From NCBI GenBank assembly GCA_900552085.1, contig URYB01000072.1:1-10476 (forward strand): 10,476 nucleotides of DNA, given 5' to 3'. The stretch comes from an uncultured Lachnobacterium sp. (GTDB lineage: Bacteria > Bacillota > Clostridia > Lachnospirales > Lachnospiraceae). The position numbers were made by a program, and so were the translations under genes. This document shows, one piece after another, positions 1-5,446 of this stretch (its first letter is position 1; the number at the start of each line of letters is the position of its first letter). The notes under the pieces were generated by a model, which was given only the letters and a program-made list of their open reading frames with translations, was not told the DNA's origin and searched no databases.

Positions 1-320
1 CTCCAGGCTACCGTTACCACATTATCGTTGAAAAAGACACTAAAGATGTCACAAAAGCAACAAGTCAAACAGTAACTTACACTGGTGCTGATACGAAGAC
101 ACCAGCTGCTAACACTCAAAATGACTTTAGTTTCAACGGTAAAGAAGATCCTACAACTAATACGACAACTTGGACTGAAACGACTCACACTTATGGAACA
201 GTCAAAACTCCAGTTGTTACTGGTTACTATGCCGATAAAGCCGCAGCAGGTGGCAAGACAGTTACTCCAGATGCACCAAATGCGACAGACACAGTGATAT
301 ACAAAGCCTTTGGTAAATTT
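1..320 (+). other. Fragment of a mucin-binding-type adhesin repeat (Lactobacillales/streptococcal style)
   Basis: Reading from position 3 gives a threonine-rich stretch with VTYTGA, then TTWTETTHTYGTVKTPVV, then GYYADKAAAGGKTVTPD and ATDTVIYKAFGKF. This order is characteristic of Mub B2-like/MucBP surface-adhesin repeats found in lactobacilli and streptococci, where DTVxYK..GK is normally followed by a PVDENG segment. Codon choice is rich in ACT, GTT and CCA and differs from the rest of the window. There is no start, signal peptide or anchor in view, so this is an internal piece of a large protein. The foreign style and the abrupt switch to GlmM at about 321 suggest this DNA does not belong next to the following genes. 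Confidence 0.7.
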
Positions 321-932
321 ATCGCTGTGGATGAAAATGGTATGGAAGTGCATGGAGATTATATTCTTTATGTTTGTGGTAAATATCTCAAAGAATGTGG
401 AAAGTTACAGAACAATACAGTTGTTGCGACAGTAATGTCCAATATGGGATTATTCAAGGCAATGAAGCGGGAGAATATCGATATCTGCGTTACAACGGTC
501 GGTGACAAGTATGTCAACGAGGCGATGGTAGCCAATGGATATGTGCTCGGAGGAGAGCAGTCCGGACATATTATTTTCAGCAAACATGCGACAACCGGAG
601 ATGGAATCCTTACCGCATTGATGCTGATGGAAGTTATTCTTGAGAAAAAGCAGAGTCTTGGAACACTTTGCAAGGGAATGCAGATGTTCCCGCAGCTTCT
701 GAAAAATGTCCGGGTGGAGGAAAAAGCCGCAGCAGTTAATCATCCACGTGTACAGGAAGAGGTTCAGGCAATTACAGAAGCATTAGGCGATGATGGAAGA
801 ATTCTTCTTAGAGAAAGTGGAACCGAGCCAGTGGTACGTGTCATGGTAGAGGCACAGACAGACGAACTCTGTGAGAAGTATGTCGACCAGATGATTGATG
901 TTATGAAGCAGGAAAATCTGATCATTGCATAA
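3..932 (+). CDS. glmM: Chimeric open frame: adhesin repeat fused to C-terminal half of phosphoglucosamine mutase
   Basis: From about 321 to the TAA at 930-932 the frame encodes about 203 residues of GlmM, the cytoplasmic enzyme that converts glucosamine-6-phosphate to glucosamine-1-phosphate for peptidoglycan precursors. Recognisable parts are VDENG just after where the metal loop should be, GGEQSGH (sugar-binding loop, about 549-570) and RESGTEPVVRVM (C-terminal phosphate-binding loop, about 809-845). Full-length GlmM is about 450 residues. The catalytic serine domain and the DGDGDR metal loop are absent, and the join falls exactly where DGDGDR should precede IAVDENG. Upstream, the same frame is open to the window edge and encodes adhesin-like sequence (see separate entry). 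GTG at 294 could serve as an internal start but has no convincing ribosome site. As written, the product could not be an active mutase. The GlmM identity is strong; the fusion is probably an assembly or recombination join. Confidence 0.8.
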   Translation, partial: PGYRYHIIVEKDTKDVTKATSQTVTYTGADTKTPAANTQNDFSFNGKEDPTTNTTTWTETTHTYGTVKTPVVTGYYADKAAAGGKTVTPDAPNATDTVIYKAFGKFIAVDENGMEVHGDYILYVCGKYLKECGKLQNNTVVATVMSNMGLFKAMKRENIDICVTTVGDKYVNEAMVANGYVLGGEQSGHIIFSKHATTGDGILTALMLMEVILEKKQSLGTLCKGMQMFPQLLKNVRVEEKAAAVNHPRVQEEVQAITEALGDDGRILLRESGTEPVVRVMVEAQTDELCEKYVDQMIDVMKQENLIIA

Positions 933-1002
933 TCAGGATACGTTGTGCTATATGAATGAGAAAATGTATAAAATGTGTATAAAGTTTATACAATTTCAAC
1001 TA

Positions 1003-1031
1003 TTATAGCAGAAAAAAATATATGGTATAAT
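1003..1031 (+). promoter_or_regulatory. Extended -10 promoter for the DUF2798 gene
   Basis: A perfect TATAAT at 1026-1031 is preceded by TGG at 1023-1025, making an extended -10. The -35 at 17-bp spacing (TTATAG, 1003-1008) is weak. The predicted start of transcription is near 1038, just before the leader hairpin. Confidence 0.6.
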
Positions 1032-1047
1032 AGCTCCACGATGTGCA

Positions 1048-1093
1048 GCAGAAACAGCGATCGCAAGATCTTGTTTCTGCTTTATTTATTTTT
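1048..1093 (+). terminator. Leader hairpin with T-rich tail (attenuator or glmM terminator)
   Basis: GCAGAAACA at 1048-1056 pairs perfectly with TGTTTCTGC at 1072-1080. Inside, G1057·T1071 can wobble and GATC at 1059-1062 pairs with GATC at 1067-1070 around one bulged C, closing on a GCAA tetraloop (GNRA class). The T-rich tract 1081-1093 follows. It could end transcription from glmM, but it sits downstream of the 1026-1031 promoter and so would also attenuate the next gene. Confidence 0.5.
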
Positions 1094-1115
1094 ACATAAG
1101 AAAAGGAGAACTATT

Positions 1116-1559
1116 ATGCCAAAAAACAAGTTTCAGGAAGTTATTTTTACAATTATCATGGTATTTTTTATGGTCTATGCCGTGAACAAAGGCGGAATGA
1201 CAAATGAAGTATTTTTACTTGCATTTCATGAATTGATCATTATGGGACCAATCGCTTTTATACTGGATTTCTTTTTATACGGACATCTTGCAAAGAAGAT
1301 TGCTTTTGGAATCATCAATCCGGCAGAGGCAAAACAATATGAAATTGTTCTTGCCATTTCATCGGTTACGGTATGTCTGATGTGCCCGACCATGAGCCTG
1401 GCAGCAACATTGCTCTTCAGTCATCCGGGAAGTGAAGTTGTCGCAGTCTGGTTCCAAAAGACGGCACTGAATTTCCCTATGGCATTTTTCTGGCAGATCT
1501 TTTTTGCAGGACCGGTGGTGCGAAGAATCTTTGGATTACTGTTTAAAAACGCAAAATAA
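1116..1559 (+). CDS. DUF2798 family membrane protein with two internal repeats
   Basis: The product is 147 residues from ATG 1116, chosen because AAAAGGAGAA (1101-1110) sits at normal spacing. The open frame extends further upstream, but that part overlaps the promoter and hairpin. The protein is strongly hydrophobic, with about four membrane segments (roughly residues 8-25, 35-58, 70-95 and 108-140). The two halves resemble each other: each has a helix ending in a conserved M/C region, then an F-rich segment with (M/F)P(I/M)AF, then a (G/A)xxxxR or AKK basic end. This two-copy arrangement matches DUF2798, a family without an assigned biochemical function. Location in the cytoplasmic membrane is inferred from hydrophobicity. 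The gene appears to be monocistronic. Confidence 0.75.
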   Translation: MPKNKFQEVIFTIIMVFFMVYAVNKGGMTNEVFLLAFHELIIMGPIAFILDFFLYGHLAKKIAFGIINPAEAKQYEIVLAISSVTVCLMCPTMSLAATLLFSHPGSEVVAVWFQKTALNFPMAFFWQIFFAGPVVRRIFGLLFKNAK

Positions 1560-1605
1560 GTGCAGAAAAGTGCATTTTAGTCACAGAACTGGTACGAAAA
1601 GACTA

Positions 1606-1634
1606 TTGAGGGAAAAGTACAAATTCTTTATAAT
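1606..1634 (+). promoter_or_regulatory. Promoter for the secreted Ig-like protein gene
   Basis: TTGAGG (1606-1611) and TATAAT (1629-1634) are separated by 17 bp, giving a transcription start near 1641. A second TATAAT at 1665-1670 has only a TTGCAG (1640-1645) at an unfavourable 19 bp and would leave almost no leader. Confidence 0.55.
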
Positions 1635-1706
1635 TTATTTTGCAGTTTATAAACAAAAGTAGCATATAATGGGAGATATGACTACAAACAGAAAAGCATT
1701 CTGGTT

Positions 1707-2549
1707 ATGAAGAGAAAATTAACCGCAATGGTACTTGCCGCAGTAATGGCTGTGACCAGTTTATTTACGGGAACGGTTCCTGTAGATGCAGCAACAGTTA
1801 AATGGGAGAAATCAACAATTCCTGTGATTAAAAATGCTGATGAGTTTCAAAATGTAGATGGATTATATTCACAGCATGTAGAACTGTATGATCGGACAGA
1901 TGAGGTGGTAAAAGGTTATACTTCATTCACTTTGAAAGAAAATTCATGGGTGATTCTTAGTGTAAATGCGTCTATGGTAGAATCTAAGGATGATGGACAC
2001 AAAACTACAGTAGAAGTATTTTCGGATAAGACTGGAGTACATAGAGTGATGTCTTTAGAAGATATTTATGTTTCTGACGATGCAATAACATATGGTTTTT
2101 TAAATAAAGGAACTTACTATGTTTATGTTCAGACACTTCGAGCCAATTATGGTTCTTTTGTAGGAAATGTAAACGTTGTAGGTGCAGCTATTCCTCAAAA
2201 AAATTTAATACAACCAAAAGTAAAGCTTAACAAAAGTAAAACGAAAGCAACTGTAAGCTTTGAAAATAATATGGGAATCTATATTGAAGGTGTGCAGTAT
2301 CAAAAGGGAAATATTGGAAAAGCGCATGATTATGATAATGCGTATTGGTGGAAATTGGTCCTTGGAAGTTGGGAAAAATATAGTGTAAAAAAGGGTTATA
2401 ATCCTAAATTACTGACACAAAAAGGCGATAAATATTCATTTACAGTTAATAAAAATGGAAAGTATACGATTTTAGTACGAGATAAAGAGGGAAACAGATG
2501 TTCAAAAGTCGTAACTGTCAAAGGAATTAAAACATCAAAAAAGAAATAA
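1707..2549 (+). CDS. Secreted protein of unknown function with two beta-sandwich-like regions
   Basis: The product is 280 residues. The N-terminus MKRKLTAMVLAAVMAVTSLF is a classic Sec signal peptide: basic start, hydrophobic core, and a likely signal peptidase I site at VDA-A near residues 27-29. Residues about 30-160 (YTSFTLKENSWVILSV and GTYYVYVQTL) look like a jelly-roll/PPC-type beta domain. Residues about 170-275 end in YSFTVNKNGKYTILVRDKEGN, a pattern common to Ig-like modules of clostridial surface proteins. The C-terminus is lysine-rich (KTSKKK). No LPXTG anchor, SLH domain or catalytic motif is visible. ATG 1707 lacks a good ribosome site. The gene stands alone between its own promoter and a strong terminator and is more AT-rich than the sucrose genes. 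I do not recognise a named gene. An extracellular binding or adhesive role is possible but unproven. Confidence 0.7.
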   Translation: MKRKLTAMVLAAVMAVTSLFTGTVPVDAATVKWEKSTIPVIKNADEFQNVDGLYSQHVELYDRTDEVVKGYTSFTLKENSWVILSVNASMVESKDDGHKTTVEVFSDKTGVHRVMSLEDIYVSDDAITYGFLNKGTYYVYVQTLRANYGSFVGNVNVVGAAIPQKNLIQPKVKLNKSKTKATVSFENNMGIYIEGVQYQKGNIGKAHDYDNAYWWKLVLGSWEKYSVKKGYNPKLLTQKGDKYSFTVNKNGKYTILVRDKEGNRCSKVVTVKGIKTSKKK

Positions 2550-2590
2550 TGGGAGCTTTTGCAATCGTAGAAGCCAGAATGTAGAAACGA

Positions 2591-2624
2591 AATCGGAAAT
2601 CTCTATTGGGATTTCCGATTTTTT
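2591..2624 (+). terminator. Intrinsic terminator after the secreted protein gene
   Basis: AATCGGAAATC (2591-2601) pairs perfectly with GATTTCCGATT (2610-2620) across an 8-nt loop. A six-T run at 2619-2624 follows, and more T-rich sequence continues to about 2636. Confidence 0.9.
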
Positions 2625-2666
2625 CTTTCTATTTGTTGTGTAAAGATAGAAAGAGTTTTACATATG

Positions 2667-2726
2667 ATTTAGTAACATACAGTTTAGTAAACTATATATT
2701 ACTAAACTGTGGTTTACTAAAATGCA
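2667..2726 (+). repeat. Four tandem 15-bp units with palindromic cores (operator array)
   Basis: Four units start at 2667, 2682, 2697 and 2712. Each carries an 11-bp core close to GTTTA(G/C)TAAAC, with centres at 2672, 2687, 2702 and 2717, exactly 15 bp apart. The core is palindromic around its central base; unit 2 is a perfect GTTTAGTAAAC. Because units 2 and 3 have opposite central bases, 2679-2690 and 2699-2710 also form a 12-bp inverted repeat. Unit 4 overlaps the -35 of the following promoter. The arrangement looks like repeated binding sites for a dimeric or oligomeric DNA-binding protein controlling the ATPase gene. Confidence 0.8.
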
Positions 2727-2741
2727 AAACGGTGGTATAAT
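2713..2741 (+). promoter_or_regulatory. Promoter of the DUF234-type ATPase gene
   Basis: TATAAT at 2736-2741 is preceded by TGG (extended -10). TTTACT at 2713-2718 is a four-of-six -35 at 17-bp spacing and lies inside the fourth 15-bp unit, so protein bound there would compete with RNA polymerase. Confidence 0.65.
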
Positions 2742-2784
2742 CAACTCAGAAAGTGGTAAATGATAATGGTGCAGGGAGGATATT

Positions 2785-4191
2785 ATGTTTATCGGAAGAA
2801 CACGGGAACTGGATACGTTAAATAAGTTATATGACTCTGATATGTTTGAATTTGCAGTGTTATATGGCAGGCGCCGTGTGGGAAAGACTGCCCTCATCAG
2901 TGAATTTATCCGGGGGAAAAAGGCTATTTATTTCATGGGAGTTGAGAGTAACGAAAAACAGAATCTTGAAAACTTTAGTCAAAGTATTATGGAATTTTGT
3001 TCCGGTAATATTATGCAGACTTCCTTTTGGTCGTTACAGGCAGCTTTGGAATATGTGTTTGAATTGGCAAGGGATGAGAAACTGATTCTGGCAATCGATG
3101 AGTATCCATATATAGCCAGAGCATCCAAAAGTTTTGCTTCGACGTTGCAGATGCTCATTGACAGATATAAGGATACATCAAAACTGATGTTGATTTTATG
3201 TGGATCTTCTATGGCATATATGGAAGATCATGTTTTGTCGTATAAGGCACCGCTATATGGAAGAAGAACTGCGCAAATGAAAATTCTTCCATTTGATTTT
3301 GCAGAGACTTGTGCGTATTTTCGGAAGTTTTCACCAGAAGATATGGCATTAATTTATGGAATTGTAGGGGGAACTCCGCAATATTTATTGCAGATGGATG
3401 AGCAGATCAGTGTGGAGGAAAATATTAAGAATACTTTTTTGAATCCATCCTCATCGATTTTTGAGGAGCCGGAAAATTTGTTGAAACAGGAAGTGCGGGA
3501 GCCGGCTTTATACAATGCAATTATTACTGCTGTCGCATCGGGAGCCTCGCATATGGCGGAGATTTCGACAAAGGTAGGAGAAGAAACCAGTTTTTGTACG
3601 AGGTATCTGAAGAATCTGGTAGGATTAGGGATTGTTCGTAAAGAGACTCCGTATGGGGAAAAAGAGTCCCGCAAGTCGCTTTATGTGATTGCCGATAATA
3701 TGTTTCGCTTTTGGTACCGGTTTATTCCGGATAACAATTCTATTATCAGCCGAGGAGCAGCGGATCTGGCTTATCAGAGAATCGCACCGCATTTATCGGA
3801 TTATATGGGCAAAGTTTTTGAGGATATCTGTATGCAATATCTGTGGAAACGGTTGTTAGATGGTAAGTCGCAGGTTCTCTTTTCTGATCTTGGTCGTTGG
3901 TGGGGAAATGATCCTAAGAGCAGAAGTCAGACAGAAATCGACATTATGGGGGAGCAGGATAAGACAACGGCACTATTCGGTGAATGCAAATGGACGAACG
4001 AAAACATCGATGTGGGCATATTAGATAAATTAGTTGAGCGAAGCCAATTGTTTCATTATTCAAAAACGGTACTCTATTTATTTGCAAAAAAAGGATTTAC
4101 ACAGGGATGTGTGGAAAAAGCAAATGAAATTGGCAATGTTGTAATGGTAACATTTGAAGATATTATGAACGAATTACATGGCACAAAATAA
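2785..4191 (+). CDS. AAA-type ATPase with C-terminal DUF234 / PD-(D/E)XK nuclease-like domain
   Basis: The product is 468 residues; ATG 2785 follows AGGGAGGA (2773-2780) at good spacing. The N-terminal third is a P-loop ATPase. Walker A is GRRRVGKT (residues 28-35), Walker B is LILAIDEYP with D105 and E106, and a sensor-like LMLILCGSSMAYM strand follows. The middle (about residues 235-300) resembles a winged helix: SGASHMAEISTKVGEETS then YLKNLVGLGIVRKETP. The C-terminus has EID (E384, D386) followed by ALFGECKW (E400, K402), the acid-x13-E-x-K pattern of PD-(D/E)XK nuclease folds, which is typical of the DUF234 half of this family. The family is widespread in archaea and anaerobic bacteria; its cellular role is not established. 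The gene is preceded by the 15-bp array and followed after 35 bp by the sucrose repressor gene, with no terminator between. Confidence 0.85.
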   Translation: MFIGRTRELDTLNKLYDSDMFEFAVLYGRRRVGKTALISEFIRGKKAIYFMGVESNEKQNLENFSQSIMEFCSGNIMQTSFWSLQAALEYVFELARDEKLILAIDEYPYIARASKSFASTLQMLIDRYKDTSKLMLILCGSSMAYMEDHVLSYKAPLYGRRTAQMKILPFDFAETCAYFRKFSPEDMALIYGIVGGTPQYLLQMDEQISVEENIKNTFLNPSSSIFEEPENLLKQEVREPALYNAIITAVASGASHMAEISTKVGEETSFCTRYLKNLVGLGIVRKETPYGEKESRKSLYVIADNMFRFWYRFIPDNNSIISRGAADLAYQRIAPHLSDYMGKVFEDICMQYLWKRLLDGKSQVLFSDLGRWWGNDPKSRSQTEIDIMGEQDKTTALFGECKWTNENIDVGILDKLVERSQLFHYSKTVLYLFAKKGFTQGCVEKANEIGNVVMVTFEDIMNELHGTK

Positions 4192-4226
4192 AAAGTGCAT
4201 GGGAAAGGAATGTGGCAGGGCAGCGT

Positions 4227-5210
4227 ATGAATATCAATGAGATAGCACGGTTAGCGGGAGTATCGCGGGCAACCGTATCCAGATATCTGAATGATGGATA
4301 TGTCAGCGAGGAAAAAAAGCAGGCAATCCGGACAGTGATCGAGAAAACAGGATATGAGCCATCCCAGCAGGCGAGAAATCTTCGCAGTAAGGTGACAAAA
4401 CTGATCGGTGTGATCATTCCGAGAATCCAGTCGGAAGCGGTAAGCAGAATGGTTGCGGGAATCAGTGAAGTATTGTCAAAAGAAGGGTACCAGCTTCTTC
4501 TTGCAAACACGGATAATAATGCAAAAGAAGAATTGAAGTATTTAAGAATTTTCCGGAAGAATCAGGTGGATGGAATTATTTTTATGGGTACCATGTTTTC
4601 CAAAGAGCATTTAAAGGAAATGCAGGAGGTGGATGTCCCGATTGTTGTGGCGGCACAGGAATTAGACAACTACTCCTGCGTATATCAGGATGATTATCAT
4701 GCAGCCTGTAAAGCGACGGAAGCGCTGCTTAACCATGGAAAACATTTTGGTTATATTGGTGTGACGGCAAAAGACAAGGCGGTTGGAAGCGCGCGAAAAA
4801 AAGGGTTTCTGGATACGTTACAGAAAGCAGGGATCAAAGTGAAAAAGACCGCAATGTATGAGACGGAGTTTCGTATACAGGGTGGTTATGACAAGGCAAA
4901 GGAACTGATGGAAGGTCAGCCGGATACGGATTCTATTTTCTGCGCAACGGACAGTCTGGCAGTGGGAGCGCTCCGCTATCTGCATGAACAAAAGATCGCA
5001 GTACCACAGCAGGTGCAGCTGGTCGGTTTCGGAGATACGGAACTTGGCAGCATGGTTTCTCCGGCGATTACGAGTGTTCGTTTTCATTACAAAACAACCG
5101 GAATTGAGGCGGCAAAGCTTCTCCTGGAGATCATTCAGACCGATACAGATATGAAAAAGCAGATCAAAATGGGGTTTGAACTGGTCGAAAAAGCATCCGT
5201 GCGGTCGTGA
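4227..5210 (+). CDS. scrR: LacI-family transcriptional repressor, probable sucrose operon regulator
   Basis: The product is 327 residues. The N-terminus MNINEIARLAGVSRATVSRY is a textbook LacI helix-turn-helix, with SRATVSR (13-19) as the recognition helix. YEPSQQARNLRSK is the hinge region, and the rest is a periplasmic-binding-protein-like sensor domain (IGVIIPRIQSEA through FCATDSLAVGALRYL and VGFGDTE). ATG 4227 is preferred over GTG 4212: it begins the HTH in the usual place and has AGGG 6 nt upstream, whereas GGAAAGGA is only 2 nt from GTG 4212. Two LacI-like operator palindromes lie in the intergenic region before scrA, so the protein probably represses scrA-scrB-scrK when sucrose or fructose is absent. 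No promoter of its own is obvious; a weak TTGTAA-16-TATTAT at 4139-4166 or read-through from the ATPase gene could supply transcripts. The family call is firm. The sucrose assignment rests on the neighbours. Confidence 0.85.
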   Translation: MNINEIARLAGVSRATVSRYLNDGYVSEEKKQAIRTVIEKTGYEPSQQARNLRSKVTKLIGVIIPRIQSEAVSRMVAGISEVLSKEGYQLLLANTDNNAKEELKYLRIFRKNQVDGIIFMGTMFSKEHLKEMQEVDVPIVVAAQELDNYSCVYQDDYHAACKATEALLNHGKHFGYIGVTAKDKAVGSARKKGFLDTLQKAGIKVKKTAMYETEFRIQGGYDKAKELMEGQPDTDSIFCATDSLAVGALRYLHEQKIAVPQQVQLVGFGDTELGSMVSPAITSVRFHYKTTGIEAAKLLLEIIQTDTDMKKQIKMGFELVEKASVRS

Positions 5211-5253
5211 AAGTGCACAAAAAAAGGCTTTGAACTTTAGAAAGTATTACGCA

Positions 5254-5282
5254 TTTACAAAAAAGCGGAATGGATTTATTAT
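5254..5282 (+). promoter_or_regulatory. scrA-scrB-scrK promoter
   Basis: TTTACA (5254-5259) and TATTAT (5277-5282) have 17-bp spacing. The predicted start near 5289 lies directly before the first operator-like palindrome (5293-5310), where a bound repressor would block initiation or early elongation. An overlapping TATAAT at 5280-5285 gives a 20-bp spacer and is less likely to be the one used. Confidence 0.6.
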
Positions 5283-5292
5283 AATTACAAGA

Positions 5293-5310
5293 TATGAGAA
5301 CGGTCTTACA
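5293..5310 (+). promoter_or_regulatory. LacI-type operator 1 upstream of scrA
   Basis: This is an 18-bp imperfect palindrome with a central CG, the usual LacI-family geometry. The left half TATGAGAA-C shares TGAGAACG with operator 2, and six of nine symmetric pairs match. It sits just downstream of the predicted transcription start. Confidence 0.5.
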
Positions 5311-5323
5311 AAGGGAAGCAAAC

Positions 5324-5373
5324 ATAAAAATACATATATCAAATTAATAAGAAAAAGATATATGTATTTTTAT
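5324..5373 (+). repeat. 17-bp perfect AT-rich inverted repeat in the scr leader
   Basis: The arm 5324-5340 (ATAAAAATACATATATC) is the exact reverse complement of 5357-5373, with a 16-nt A-rich loop. It lies inside the predicted 5' untranslated leader, between the two operators. It would form a long A-U hairpin in RNA. No GC-rich core or trailing T-run makes it a standard terminator, so its role is open. Confidence 0.75.
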
Positions 5374-5381
5374 TTCATAAA

Positions 5382-5399
5382 TGTGAGAACGATTACACA
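5382..5399 (+). promoter_or_regulatory. LacI-type operator 2 upstream of scrA
   Basis: TGTGAGAACGATTACACA is an 18-bp imperfect palindrome with central CG and matching TGTG/CACA ends (six of nine pairs). It repeats the TGAGAACG half-site of operator 1, with centres 89 bp apart. Two sites suggest cooperative binding or looping by the upstream regulator. Confidence 0.55.
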
Positions 5400-5446
5400 A
5401 AGAGGACTTTCTGAAAAGTGAAAGACAGTGCAAAGGAGGAGAAGAT

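Noticed and set aside
85..297. 70-codon frame in the adhesin segment
   Set aside because: It is out of frame with the recognisable adhesin repeat, which reads from position 3.
975..1115. Upstream extension of the DUF2798 reading frame
   Set aside because: The segment overlaps the promoter and leader hairpin; the strong ribosome site and the hydrophobic family-like N-terminus place the start at 1116.
2667..2726. CRISPR array
   Set aside because: The units are 15 bp with no unique spacers between them and have palindromic cores, so they are operators rather than CRISPR repeats.
4212..4226. GTG 4212 as start of the LacI-family gene
   Set aside because: GGAAAGGA is only 2 nt from this GTG, and the added residues fall outside the usual N-terminus of LacI proteins; ATG 4227 fits both criteria.
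5200..5240. Terminator after the LacI-family gene
   Set aside because: Only a 4-bp GTGC/GCAC pairing is present, followed by A rather than T residues.
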